Source: Pigmentiphaga daeguensis (GTDB lineage: Bacteria > Pseudomonadota > Gammaproteobacteria > Burkholderiales > Burkholderiaceae_B). Taken from it: DNA of 64,000 nucleotides. Below, one piece after another: positions 42,696 to 50,630 of the stretch. The stretch spans positions 150,120 through 214,119 of the forward strand of contig NZ_BAAAEN010000008.1 in the NCBI RefSeq assembly GCF_039523035.1, written 5' to 3'. Made by a program: the position numbers and the translations under genes. Below the pieces are notes generated by a model. That model was not told the DNA's origin. It did no database searches and saw only the letters and a list, made by a program, of their open reading frames with translations. The stretch's first letter is position 1; the number at the start of each line of letters is the position of its first letter.

Positions 42696-43536
42696 TTTTC
42701 GTTTCGATGGGCCTGGGCCGATCCGTGGCCGCGGCGATTTCCGCGGCGGCGGCGCGCAGGGCAAGCTCCAGCTTCCGCTTGCGTGCGTCGTCCAGCCGGC
42801 TGGCCGGAAGCGCAAGGCCCAAGGCCGCGAGCGCGCGGCCGTGTACGTCCAGGATGGGTACGGCCAGGCCCACGATGCCGACGGTGAACTCGCTGAAGGA
42901 CCAGGCCACGCCTTCTTCCCGGATCTGGTTCAACTGCCGCCGCAGGACGGTCGTGGAGCGTATGGTCTGCTCGGTGCGCGGTTGCAGCTTGACGCGCTGG
43001 AGATAGGCTTCGCGTTCGGCCGGCGGCAGCCACGCAAGCAGCACCTTGCCCGCCGAACTGGCATAGAGCGGCTGCATGACGCCCACGTGCACCGAGTACA
43101 GCACCGCGTTTGGCGATTGCGCGGAGGCGATGCGTTCGGCCATGTCGTTGCGCAGCACGCTCAGGCCGGCCGACTCCTCGGTATCGCGCATGAGCCGTTG
43201 CAGCCAGGGTTCGCTGGCGCGAAGCAGGTCGCGGTTGTGCGCGCCGCGGCGCGCGAGCGCGTAGGCGCCTTCGCCCAGCTGGAACTGCTGCGTGTCCTGC
43301 AATTGCTCGATGTAGCCCCGTTCGACAAGATTGCGCAGCAGCGCGCTCAGGCTGCTTTTCGGGACGCCGGTCCGGCGTGAGATCTCGGCATGGGTCATGG
43401 CGCGGCCGGTGCTGGCCAGCAGCTCCAGCAGGTCGAGGACGCGGTCCGCCGATTTGACGCTGGATCGGACGGGGGCGGGTTTGCCGCGCGCGGCGACGGC
43501 CACGCGGCGCGGCTTGGACGAAGGGGCGGAGTTCAC
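42682..43536 (-). CDS. IclR-family transcriptional regulator
   Basis: The 284-residue product (GTG start at 43536) has an N-terminal winged HTH (VKSADRVLDLLELLASTGRA, MTHAEISRRTGVPKSSLSAL, LLRNLVERGYIEQLQDTQQF) and a C-terminal IclR effector domain with MAERIASAQSPNAVLYSVHV, then PLYASSAGKVLLAWLPPAE, and VGIVGLAVPILDVHGRALAA. The start is uncertain: no strong ribosome site is visible, and a TTG at 43593 is also open. It precedes the flavoenzyme/Bug operon on the same strand and very probably controls it through the adjacent palindrome. A divergent hypothetical gene begins close by. Confidence 0.88.
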   Translation of the reverse strand: MNSAPSSKPRRVAVAARGKPAPVRSSVKSADRVLDLLELLASTGRAMTHAEISRRTGVPKSSLSALLRNLVERGYIEQLQDTQQFQLGEGAYALARRGAHNRDLLRASEPWLQRLMRDTEESAGLSVLRNDMAERIASAQSPNAVLYSVHVGVMQPLYASSAGKVLLAWLPPAEREAYLQRVKLQPRTEQTIRSTTVLRRQLNQIREEGVAWSFSEFTVGIVGLAVPILDVHGRALAALGLALPASRLDDARKRKLELALRAAAAEIAAATDRPRPIETKSVHI

Positions 43537-43613
43537 CCGGGAATTGTATGGTAGGGTGCCGAAGCGGTTGCTGAACGCGAATCGAAATACCAACGTATTG
43601 GCATGACTGCCAG

Positions 43614-44978
43614 ATGCTCGACGATTTTCTGAAAGCCGTGGTTCGCCGCTATCGCCTGCCCACGGACGCTTGTCTGCCTCCAGGCACGCGCACCGCCAAC
43701 CCGTCCGCCACGCTTGCGCTGGCCATCGAGCGGGCCCGCCAAGCGATCGCGGGTGGGGGCGAGCCGGACGCGGACCTGACGCGGGTCTTCACCGGGGCGC
43801 TTGCCCGCCTGATCGGCGAAGCGATGCATCCGGAGGGCGGCGACCCGGTCATCCAGGCCATGGTGCTCAGACACCGGCATGCGCATGTGCGCGAATATGC
43901 CTCGCTATACGCGCGAGCCGGCCAGGACCGCCGGCAGGTCCGGGCGGCGGTCGATGCCGTGGCTCATCCTGCCCGATTGCAGCGCATGCCCGGTGGACCC
44001 GTGCAGCAAGCCCTGGCGCAATGGCGCACCGCCGCCTCTCGCGAGTCCTGGCGCGATCTCCGCATGGGCCTGCCGCGCCTATTGGGCATGCCGGACATCG
44101 CCAGCGACACGCCACTCCAGGCCGGCCTGGCCAGGCTGCTGGAGCATCCCGCGCTAGTCCGCCTGCAACGTCTCGATGCTTTGGCGTCGGACGAACTCGT
44201 GCGCCATTACCAGGCGCTCTGGGACGGCCATGGGCCGCGCCAGGGAAGCGCCGAGGCCGCCGCGCAAGGGGGCGTTTCGCAGAAACGTGGCAAGGCCGTC
44301 GAGGCGGCTGCCGCCCGGGCGCTCGGAGCGTTGGCCGGACGCCTGGACCGGGAGGAGGGCGCCGGAGCGGTGCACCGGGTGGTGACGTCGATGCGGGTGC
44401 CCTCATCGATACGCGCCAGCCGTGAACGCGCCAAGACCGAATGGGATGTGGTCCTGCTGCGGCGCGTGCCGGATATGGATGGTGAACCGGCCTGGAGCGT
44501 CCGCCTGCTGGTCGAAGCCAAGGCCTCCATCGAGGCTGCGACGACAGACCTGCCGCGGCTGCAGCGCGGCGTGCGTGTGCTTGCGCAGGCCGAGGCTGGC
44601 GTGGCCTATTCGTTCCAGGCCAGCGAAGGCGCGGTGCGTTTGTGCGGTTCATCGCTGCGCGAGCTGTCCGCCGACGAAGCGGGCGTGGCGCGTTCGGTGC
44701 TGTATTGCTGCGATGCGCCCGCCGAACCCACACCGCGCCTACTGGGCGCGGCCAGCCGCATGCAGCTTCTGTCGGCGCCGGCCAGCCTGGCGTTCGCCAG
44801 CGCGCTGACAGAAGGGCGCGACCCGGATCCGCGGGGGCTGGAAGCGGTCTGGAACGAGCTGCTGCATGCGCCGGGCTGGGCCGCGGTGCTGGATCAGTAC
44901 CCGCGGCTGCGCCAGGTGCGCGGGCTGATGGTGCATGTGGACGACCTGATGGCTGCGATTACCGGCAAGTCGCACTGA
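43614..44978 (+). CDS. Hypothetical protein with PD-(D/E)XK nuclease-like C-terminal half
   Basis: This 454-residue soluble protein is not one I can name. Residues 1-200 are helical (MLDDFLKAVVRRYRLPTDAC, ALARLIGEAMHPEGGDPVIQ). Residues 224-310 show the order expected of a restriction-endonuclease fold: a helix with Glu230 (RGKAVEAAAARALGAL), then Asp278 in KTEWDVVLLRRV, then Glu301-Ala-Lys303 in RLLVEAKASIEAA, each strand hydrophobic before the acidic residue. The remainder may be a further alpha/beta part. No signal peptide or membrane segment is visible. It is divergent from the iclR-type gene and stands alone. The nuclease reading is inference from motif spacing. Confidence 0.62.
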   Translation: MLDDFLKAVVRRYRLPTDACLPPGTRTANPSATLALAIERARQAIAGGGEPDADLTRVFTGALARLIGEAMHPEGGDPVIQAMVLRHRHAHVREYASLYARAGQDRRQVRAAVDAVAHPARLQRMPGGPVQQALAQWRTAASRESWRDLRMGLPRLLGMPDIASDTPLQAGLARLLEHPALVRLQRLDALASDELVRHYQALWDGHGPRQGSAEAAAQGGVSQKRGKAVEAAAARALGALAGRLDREEGAGAVHRVVTSMRVPSSIRASRERAKTEWDVVLLRRVPDMDGEPAWSVRLLVEAKASIEAATTDLPRLQRGVRVLAQAEAGVAYSFQASEGAVRLCGSSLRELSADEAGVARSVLYCCDAPAEPTPRLLGAASRMQLLSAPASLAFASALTEGRDPDPRGLEAVWNELLHAPGWAAVLDQYPRLRQVRGLMVHVDDLMAAITGKSH

Positions 44979-44999
44979 TCTTGCCGGCGGTCGCGGATC

Positions 45000-45956
45000 T
45001 CAGTTGATGGTGATGCCGCTCTTCTTGACCACGTCCTGCCACTTCTGGATTTCCGCGCGGCGGAAGGACTCGAGCTCGGCCGGGCTGGAGCCCACCAGTT
45101 CGGCCCCGATGCCTTCGAGCTTGGCCTTGACCTCCGGATCCTTGAGCACGTCGGCCAGCGCGGCCGACATCTGGTCGATGATGGCCTTGGGGGTGCCTGC
45201 GGGCGCGAACACGGCGTTCCATTCGTAGGACGAGAAACCCGGCACGCCGGATTCGGCGATGGTGGGAATCTGCGGCAGCACCGCCGAGCGCTTGTCGCCG
45301 CCGACCGCGATGGGGCGCAGCTTGCCGCTCTGGATGTGGGTCCACGCCGACCCCAGGCTGGCGAACATGATGGGCACCTGGCCCGACATCACGTCCACCA
45401 TGGCCGGGCCGCCGCCCTTGTAGGCGACATGGACGAGCGAGGTGCCGGCCATGACGTTGAACAGTTCGCCGGCCAGGTGCTGCGCCGAGCCGGGACCGGC
45501 CGAGGCGAAGTAGGCGGGGTTGGCGGACTTGCCGTTCCGGATCAAGTCCTGCACCGAGGCGATCTTGCCTTGCGGCGAGGTCACCAGCACGTTGGGCACG
45601 CGCAGCAGCAGCGAGACGGCGTCGAAGGCCTTGAGCGTGTCGAAGCTCATCTTGCTCTGCAGCGCCGGGTTCTGCGCGTGGTTGGAGGCGTCGAGCATGA
45701 AGGTGTAGCCATCGGGGGCGGAACGGGCCGCCGCGGCACCGCCTATCATGCCGCCTGCGCCGCCCTTGTTGTCGATGATGACGGACTGGCCGAGCCTGGC
45801 CGACAGCCTGGGGCCGATGATGCGGGCCACCGTGTCCACCGTGCCGCCGGGCGGATAGGTGACGATCAGGGTGACGGGTTTCTCGGGCCAGGCGGCGTGC
45901 GCGGTGGACAAGGGCAGGGCAAGGGCCAGGGCGGCCAGGGCGGGGATGCGGATCAT
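45000..45956 (-). CDS. Bug-family substrate-binding protein
   Basis: This 318-residue periplasmic protein has a signal peptide ending STAHAAW and the family blocks WPEKPVTLIVTYPPGGTVDT, LGQSVIIDNKGGAGGMIGG and APDGYTFMLDASNHAQNPAL. It lies nine bases downstream of an amidohydrolase gene, forming a two-gene unit divergent from a LysR regulator. In Bug proteins the conserved loops bind a carboxylate of the ligand. Here the enzyme partner suggests a lactone or pyrone-type dicarboxylate, but this is inference. Confidence 0.93.
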   Translation of the reverse strand: MIRIPALAALALALPLSTAHAAWPEKPVTLIVTYPPGGTVDTVARIIGPRLSARLGQSVIIDNKGGAGGMIGGAAAARSAPDGYTFMLDASNHAQNPALQSKMSFDTLKAFDAVSLLLRVPNVLVTSPQGKIASVQDLIRNGKSANPAYFASAGPGSAQHLAGELFNVMAGTSLVHVAYKGGGPAMVDVMSGQVPIMFASLGSAWTHIQSGKLRPIAVGGDKRSAVLPQIPTIAESGVPGFSSYEWNAVFAPAGTPKAIIDQMSAALADVLKDPEVKAKLEGIGAELVGSSPAELESFRRAEIQKWQDVVKKSGITIN

Positions 45957-45965
45957 GGTGTCTCC

Positions 45966-46778
45966 TTAGAATGCAAAGCAGCGGCTCGGATTGGCCGCGA
46001 GGATGCGCAGGCGTAGATCGATGTCGTCGATCCAGTTGGCGAGTGCCTGATAGGTTTGCGCGTAGGTCACGCCGGGGTGTTGGGTATGGGGCCAGTCGCT
46101 GCCCCAGACCAGGCGCTCCGGCCCGGCATGTTCGACCAACAGGCGCGCGGCCTGGCGGGCCGCCGGCCCGTCCGGCTCGGACCAGTTGCGATAGGCGCCC
46201 GAGAGCTTGACCCAGACGCCGTCGTCGCGGGCGGCCTCGAGCAGCCACTGGAAACCGGGGTCCGCGGCGCCCGTCGCGGGCGCGGGGCGGCCGAAGTGGT
46301 CCACCACCACGCGGCATTGCGCCGCGCGCAGCGGGCCGACGATGGCGGCCAGGCGCGCCGCCTCGACATGGACTTCGACATGCCAGTCCAGCGCCCGCAG
46401 GCAGGCCAGCAGGCGGGGCCAGCCGCCGCGGTCCAGCACGGGCAGCGGCTGGCCGATCAGGTTCAGCCGGATACCGACGACGCCGCCGCGCGCCAGCCGC
46501 TCCAGTTCGTCCGGCGCCGCATGCTGGTCCACGACCGCCACGCCCCGCAGCCGGTTCGGCGCCTGGCGGATGGCGTCGAGCATGTAGCCGTTGTCCGTGC
46601 CCAGGAAGCTGGGCTGGATCAGTACGCCGGCCCGCAGCCCGTGGGCGTCCAGGTGCCCGAGATAGTCTTCCAGCAAGGCATCGGTTTCGGGCGCATAGCG
46701 CCGTCCCGGCGCCAGCGCCAGCGAACGGGCGAAGACATGGGCATGGGCGTCGATCAGCAGGGGCGCGGGGTTGGCCAC
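45966..46778 (-). CDS. Amidohydrolase-family protein (2-pyrone-4,6-dicarboxylate-hydrolase-like)
   Basis: This 270-residue TIM-barrel hydrolase has the N-terminal metal motif LLIDAHAHVF (His12, His14). Other conserved segments are LRAGVLIQPSFLGTDNGYML, GVVGIRLNLIGQPLPV, CRVVVDHFGRPAPATG, WVKLSGAYRNWS and LVWGSDWPHTQHPGV, with an aspartate that acts in catalysis. This pattern matches the amidohydrolase-2 group that includes 2-pyrone-4,6-dicarboxylate lactonase. The Bug gene follows after nine bases. A LysR gene is divergent across 116 bases. The exact substrate is unknown. Confidence 0.88.
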   Translation of the reverse strand: MANPAPLLIDAHAHVFARSLALAPGRRYAPETDALLEDYLGHLDAHGLRAGVLIQPSFLGTDNGYMLDAIRQAPNRLRGVAVVDQHAAPDELERLARGGVVGIRLNLIGQPLPVLDRGGWPRLLACLRALDWHVEVHVEAARLAAIVGPLRAAQCRVVVDHFGRPAPATGAADPGFQWLLEAARDDGVWVKLSGAYRNWSEPDGPAARQAARLLVEHAGPERLVWGSDWPHTQHPGVTYAQTYQALANWIDDIDLRLRILAANPSRCFAF

Positions 46779-46844
46779 GGAGGGCTCTCCAGAATCGTGT
46801 CCGGCCTGGGCGTCGTGCCGGAATCGGGCCGATTCTAGAAACGC

Positions 46845-46884
46845 TTGTTATATTTATCTATCCATTTTCGGATGTTTTGTTATA
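46845..46884. promoter_or_regulatory. TTGTTATA direct repeat in the amidohydrolase/LysR divergent spacer
   Basis: TTGTTATA occurs at 46845-46852 and again at 46877-46884, 32 bases apart (about three turns), in an AT-rich patch just before the LysR start. Such a spacing suits LTTR binding. The second copy lies within about 18 bases of the LysR start codon, consistent with autorepression. Confidence 0.45.
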
Positions 46885-46894
46885 AGGTCTTGTG

Positions 46895-47782
46895 ATGGAT
46901 ATCCGGCGCCTGGAAGAGTTCATCGCGGTCCTGGACACGGGCAGCCTGAGCAAGGCGGCCGAACGGCTGGGGGTGGCCCAGCCGGCCCTGAGCCAATCCC
47001 TGGCGCGGCTCGAACGCGAACTGGGCGTCAAGCTGTTCCAGCGGTCGCGGCGCGGCGCCGAGCCCACGCCGGCGGCGCGCCAGATCGCCGAGGAAGTGCG
47101 GCGCGGCGTGTTCCGCATCGTCAACGCCATCGACGCGGCCCAGGCCATCGCGGCGGGCAGGGCGGGCGTGCTGCGCGTCGGCCTGGTTTCCAGCGCGCTG
47201 GTGGACATCCTGCCGCGCGCCCTGCGGGTCCTGCGCGCCCAGGTGCCGGGCCTGCGCATCGTGCTGCGCGAAATGAGCAACGCCGAGCAGGCGCAGGCCT
47301 TGTCGCGCGGCGAGATCGACGTGGCGCTGGTGCACACGCCGGTGGCCCTGTCGGGGGTCATGCACGAGAAAGTGCTGATGCGCGAGCGCCTGGTGGCGGC
47401 CGTGCCGGCGGACTTGCTGCCCGGCGGCAAAGACAGGGTGACGATGGCCGACATCGCCCGTGCCGGCCTGGTGATGTTTCCGCATGCCCAGCTGCCGACC
47501 TTCTACGAGGCGGTGATGGATGCGTTCCGCAAGGAAGGCCTGGATGCCGACGTCGTGCAGGAGGCGAACCGGACCTTGACCGTGCTGGCCTGCGTGGCGG
47601 GCGGCTGCGGGATCGCGCTGCTGCCCAGCTGGATACGTTCGCTGGATTTCGCCGGGGTGCGCTATTGCGAGGTGGCGGACGGGACGCGGCTGCCCAGCTT
47701 CGACGTCAGTGCCATCTGGCCCAAGCGCTCCGTGGCCGGGCTGGCCGACGATTTCGTGCGCGCCTGCGGGGTCGGGCCGTGA
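46895..47782 (+). CDS. LysR-family transcriptional regulator
   Basis: This 295-residue LTTR reads MDIRRLEEFIAVLDTGSLSK, then AAERLGVAQPALSQSLARLE and a wing LFQRSRRGAEPTPAARQI. The effector domain includes GVLRVGLVSSALVDILPRAL and AGGCGIALLPSWI. I chose the ATG at 46895; a GTG one codon earlier is equally open. It is divergent from the amidohydrolase-Bug pair, its probable target. A second LysR gene follows 49 bases after its stop on the same strand. Confidence 0.92.
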   Translation: MDIRRLEEFIAVLDTGSLSKAAERLGVAQPALSQSLARLERELGVKLFQRSRRGAEPTPAARQIAEEVRRGVFRIVNAIDAAQAIAAGRAGVLRVGLVSSALVDILPRALRVLRAQVPGLRIVLREMSNAEQAQALSRGEIDVALVHTPVALSGVMHEKVLMRERLVAAVPADLLPGGKDRVTMADIARAGLVMFPHAQLPTFYEAVMDAFRKEGLDADVVQEANRTLTVLACVAGGCGIALLPSWIRSLDFAGVRYCEVADGTRLPSFDVSAIWPKRSVAGLADDFVRACGVGP

Positions 47783-47831
47783 AATCCGCGGCGTGGCGTC
47801 ACAAAGCCGGCCGCTGTTTCGTCCTAATGGC

Positions 47832-48851
47832 ATGGACAAGCACACATTCCCCGGGCCCGACGCGCTGGCCTCCAGTTTCGCCACCAGCTACGCCGGCGTG
47901 GTGGCCTTCATCGCGGTGGCCGCCGAAGGCAGTTTCGCCAGGGCGGGCGATCGCCTGGGCATCGGCCGGTCGGCGGTCAGCCGCAGCGTGCAGAAGCTGG
48001 AAGACCAGTTGGGGATCCGGCTGTTCGTGCGCACGACGCGCGCCACGTCGCTGACGCGGGAAGGCGAACGTTTCTACGAACATTGCCGGCCCGGCGTCGA
48101 GCATATCGTGCAGGCGCTGGACGAGATGCGGGAATTGCGGGAAGGGCCGCCCTCGGGCTTGCTGCGCATCAGCGCCACGGCGGGTTTCGGCCGCAAGGTC
48201 GTCGCGCCGCTGTTGAACGGCTTTCGCGCCGCCTATCCGGAGGTGTCGGTCGACCTGCTGCTGGACGACAGGCCCACGGATTTCACGGCGGACAGGGTGG
48301 ATGTGTCGTTCCGCGATGGACGCATGGAGGACAGCCAGATCATCGCCCGGCGATTGATCCCCATGCCGATGCTGCTGTGCGCATCGCCCGACTATGCCGC
48401 ACAGCGCGGGCTGCCGCGCGACCTCGACGAACTGGCCGGCCATCGATGCGTGAACTTTCGCCTGGCTTCCGGACGCGTGGCCGAGTGGGAATTCCAGGCG
48501 GGCGACCGCTTGCGCAAGTTCATGCCGCGGCCGCCGCAGGCGATGCTGGCCTTCAACGACGCGGACCTGGTGCTGCAAGCGGTGCTGGACGGGCAGGGGA
48601 TCGCGCAGATGGCGGGCTACCAGGTCTGCGAGCACCTGCGCGCCGGCACGCTGCTGGCCTGCCTGCCGCATCATGCGCCGGACGATCGCGGCCATTACCT
48701 CTGCTATCTGAGCCGCCAGCACCTGCCGGCGCGCATGCGGGCCTTCATCGACTACATGACGGCGCGCATCCGCGCGTTGGATTTCCGGATTCCGGACCGC
48801 CCGGACCCGGCGGCGAGCCGGCTGGCCGCGCCGTGGAAACATGCGGCCTAG
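47832..48851 (+). CDS. LysR-family transcriptional regulator
   Basis: This 339-residue LTTR starts at the ATG at 47832 (MDKHTFPGPDALASSFATSY). The HTH is VVAFIAVAAEGSFARAGDRL, GIGRSAVSRSVQKLEDQLGI, with the wing FVRTTRATSLTREGERFYEH. The effector region has GLLRISATAGFGRKVVAPLL and SVDLLLDDRPTDFTADRVDV, as in the large CrgA/DsdC-like LTTR group. It is tandem to another LysR gene but not closely similar to it. It is convergent with the carboxymuconolactone-decarboxylase-like gene, 17 bases away, and its targets are not evident. Confidence 0.91.
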   Translation: MDKHTFPGPDALASSFATSYAGVVAFIAVAAEGSFARAGDRLGIGRSAVSRSVQKLEDQLGIRLFVRTTRATSLTREGERFYEHCRPGVEHIVQALDEMRELREGPPSGLLRISATAGFGRKVVAPLLNGFRAAYPEVSVDLLLDDRPTDFTADRVDVSFRDGRMEDSQIIARRLIPMPMLLCASPDYAAQRGLPRDLDELAGHRCVNFRLASGRVAEWEFQAGDRLRKFMPRPPQAMLAFNDADLVLQAVLDGQGIAQMAGYQVCEHLRAGTLLACLPHHAPDDRGHYLCYLSRQHLPARMRAFIDYMTARIRALDFRIPDRPDPAASRLAAPWKHAA

Positions 48852-48868
48852 CCGGTGGCGCCGATGCT

Positions 48869-49351
48869 TCAGTCCAGCTTGGCCCGGTCCAGGCCATAGG
48901 CCTTGTCGGCCGAGCCCGGCGTGGTCCGGAAACCCACGTTCAGGCGGTTCCAGGCGTTGATCGCCATGATCGCGAAGCTCAGGTCCGAGATCTCCTTCTC
49001 CGACAGCTCGGCGCGGACCTGCTCGTAGACCTCGTCGGGCACGCCGTGCCCGGGCAGGCGGGTCAAGGCTTCGGTCCAGGCCAGGGCCGCCCGTTCGCGC
49101 GGCGAGAACAACGGGGACTCGCGCCAGACGGCGACGTGGTGCACGCGCAGTTCCCGCTCGCCGTCGATCTTGGCTTCCTTCACGTGCATGTCCAGGCAGA
49201 AGCCGCAGCCGTTCATTTGCGAGGCGCGGATATCGACCAAGTGCAGGATCGAGGCTTCGATGGTGCCGGATTTCTTGATCTGCATGCTGAATTCGACGAA
49301 CTTCTTGAACAGCTCGGGCGATTGGGCGAGGGCATTGATGCGTTGGGTCAT
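48869..49351 (-). CDS. Carboxymuconolactone decarboxylase/AhpD-family protein
   Basis: This 160-residue protein of the AhpD-like fold carries the redox-type motif Cys49-Gly-Phe-Cys52 with His56, in ASQMNGCGFCLDMHVKEA, typical of peroxidase-associated members of the family. Further blocks are FSPRERAALAWTEALTRL and ISDLSFAIMAINAWNRLNVG. I chose the ATG at 49351, where homology starts; the upstream open frame is spacer. It is divergent from a TetR gene across 158 bases. A role in handling alkyl hydroperoxides or reactive products is likely; true carboxymuconolactone decarboxylase activity is not. Confidence 0.9.
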   Translation of the reverse strand: MTQRINALAQSPELFKKFVEFSMQIKKSGTIEASILHLVDIRASQMNGCGFCLDMHVKEAKIDGERELRVHHVAVWRESPLFSPRERAALAWTEALTRLPGHGVPDEVYEQVRAELSEKEISDLSFAIMAINAWNRLNVGFRTTPGSADKAYGLDRAKLD

Positions 49352-49453
49352 GATGTCTTCCTCGGTGGTGTGAGGCGTCGGTTGCGGAACGACTCCATCG
49401 TAGGCCCGCCGGGGCGGCGGCGGTAGCGCCGCGCCGGGGACCGCCGTGTTGCC

Positions 49454-49477
49454 TGTCCGGCACCAATGACCGGTACA
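49454..49477. promoter_or_regulatory. Possible operator between the AhpD-like and TetR genes
   Basis: TGTCCGG (49454-49460) and CCGGTACA (49470-49477) form an imperfect dyad in the 158-base divergent spacer, about 32 bases before the TetR ATG. The match is modest, so this is only a candidate. Confidence 0.28.
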
Positions 49478-49509
49478 CTGCGCGTTGCCCAGTCCCACCG
49501 ACGACACGT

Positions 49510-50175
49510 ATGCCTGATCCATCGCCCCGCAAGAAGCCACGCATCAAGCGCTCCGCCGGCCATCCCACGGAGAAGACCATGGTGGGGAAGGCCGCGATCA
49601 TCGACACGGCGATCGCGCTGATGAAGACCAAGACGCCGCAGGAACTGAGCGTGCTCGAAATCGCCACGGCCGCCGGCGTCGACCCCGCCCTGATCCGCTA
49701 TTACTTCAGCAACAAACAGGGGCTGATGCGCGCCGCGGCCACGCACATCATGGATCAGCTCCAGGCCCGGAGCCAGGTCATGCTGGGCCAGGACGCGCCG
49801 CTGGAAGCGCGGATCCGCAAGCGCCTGGTGCTGCTGATCGAGGCGCTGAAGGACAATCCGCGCTTCCTGCAGCTCGTGCTCAACGAGATCTACAGCCATG
49901 CCGATACGCCCGAGCGCATGGACACGCTCCAGGGCGTGGCCGCGCGCGGGCTGGCCCTGAGCGAGGCGCTGCTGGTCGCGCGCGAGGGCGACCCGCCGCT
50001 CGATGCCATCGACCCGCGTTTCCTGCATGTCGCTTTCCTGGGACTGTGCACGTTCTTCGTGGATGCCCAGCCCATGCTCAAGGTGCTGTTCAACGGCGAG
50101 CAGGGGGCCGAGGACCTGACCGGGCGCTACCTGGATTTCGCCACGCGCCTCATCATGCACGGCATCGTGAAGTAG
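49510..50175 (+). CDS. TetR-family transcriptional regulator
   Basis: This 221-residue regulator has a basic N-terminal arm (PSPRKKPRIKRSAGHP) and the TetR HTH: VGKAAIIDTAIALMKTKTPQ, ELSVLEIATAAGVDPALIRY, then YFSNKQGLMRAAATHIM. The C-terminal helical domain would bind an inducer. It lies directly upstream of, and in the same direction as, the operon beginning at 50306, whose promoter carries a 12-base-arm palindrome at the expected start of transcription; this is its probable operator. It is divergent from the AhpD-like gene, which it might also control. Confidence 0.92.
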   Translation: MPDPSPRKKPRIKRSAGHPTEKTMVGKAAIIDTAIALMKTKTPQELSVLEIATAAGVDPALIRYYFSNKQGLMRAAATHIMDQLQARSQVMLGQDAPLEARIRKRLVLLIEALKDNPRFLQLVLNEIYSHADTPERMDTLQGVAARGLALSEALLVAREGDPPLDAIDPRFLHVAFLGLCTFFVDAQPMLKVLFNGEQGAEDLTGRYLDFATRLIMHGIVK

Positions 50176-50199
50176 GCGTTTTCGCTAGTCTGAAAATTC

Positions 50200-50228
50200 T
50201 TGACACCTTTTTTCGCGGTCGATAACCT
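50200..50228 (+). promoter_or_regulatory. Promoter of the Rieske-oxygenase operon
   Basis: A perfect -35 TTGACA (50200-50205) is followed by GATAAC (50221-50226, spacing 15) or TAACCT (50223-50228, spacing 17) as the -10. The region is AT-rich, begins 24 bases after the TetR stop and is immediately followed by the palindrome at 50231-50258. Confidence 0.6.
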
Positions 50229-50230
50229 GT

Positions 50231-50258
50231 TCTCTATTCCTAGTTTTAGGAATAGAGA
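50231..50258. promoter_or_regulatory. Perfect 12-base inverted repeat, probable TetR operator
   Basis: TCTCTATTCCTA and TAGGAATAGAGA are exact inverted copies separated by GTTT. The dyad lies just downstream of the -10 and so would cover the transcription start. It is AT-rich in GC-rich DNA and no T-run follows, which argues for a repressor site and against a terminator of the tetR gene. Confidence 0.72.
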
Positions 50259-50305
50259 GCATCCAGCGCCAGCGCGGTTTCTGGCGGCCCCATCGCGAGG
50301 AAGAT

Positions 50306-50605
50306 ATGTCCGAATTCAATGTCCACCTGACCGGTTGGAAGGGGAACGAGCCCAGCCCGCACGCGGGCCAGGGCGTGGTGGAAGCGCCCGGCCAGGGAGT
50401 GAACCTTCGGTGGCAGAGCCGGGAGTCGGTCCCTACCGATTTCGAGAACGCGCTGGCCGACGCGATCGAAAGCGCCTATCTGGCCGGCGCCAGGACGCCA
50501 CAGCAGTTCGCCGAGCACCTGAATGCGGCGGGCGTCGCCATGCCCTCGGGGCGGGACTGGAGCGCCGCCAGCCTGGAACAGGAAATGTCCCGCCTCGGCT
50601 ATTGA
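50306..50605 (+). CDS. Small recombinase-like helix-turn-helix domain protein
   Basis: This 99-residue protein has a variable N-terminal half rich in Gly and polar residues (MSEFNVHLTGWKGNEPSPHA) and a C-terminal helical half ending TPQQFAEHLNAAGVAMPSGR, DWSAASLEQEMSRLGY. That half resembles the HTH segment of serine-recombinase proteins, in which a helix is followed by (A/G)xxxPSGxxW. No catalytic recombinase domain is present. It is the first gene of an operon with a binding protein, a Rieske oxygenase and a porin, and starts after a GAGGAAG site. A regulatory or protein-interaction role is inference. Confidence 0.7.
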   Translation: MSEFNVHLTGWKGNEPSPHAGQGVVEAPGQGVNLRWQSRESVPTDFENALADAIESAYLAGARTPQQFAEHLNAAGVAMPSGRDWSAASLEQEMSRLGY

Positions 50606-50630
50606 GGCCCACGTCCACGAGGAAGCCACC

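Noticed and set aside
43614..44978. A metabolic-enzyme identity for the hypothetical protein, such as an aromatic-biosynthesis enzyme
   Set aside because: No TIM-barrel, Rossmann or other enzyme motif is visible; the only recognisable pattern is nuclease-like.
48869..49351. True 4-carboxymuconolactone decarboxylase (pcaC)
   Set aside because: The C-x-x-C with a following His marks the AhpD-like peroxidase-type branch, and no protocatechuate genes are nearby.
50231..50258. The 12-base inverted repeat as a terminator of the tetR gene
   Set aside because: It is AT-rich, no T-run follows on either strand, and it lies downstream of a good promoter, so a repressor operator fits better.
50306..50605. 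The 99-residue protein as an active site-specific recombinase
   Set aside because: It lacks the catalytic serine domain; only the recombinase-like helical end is present.
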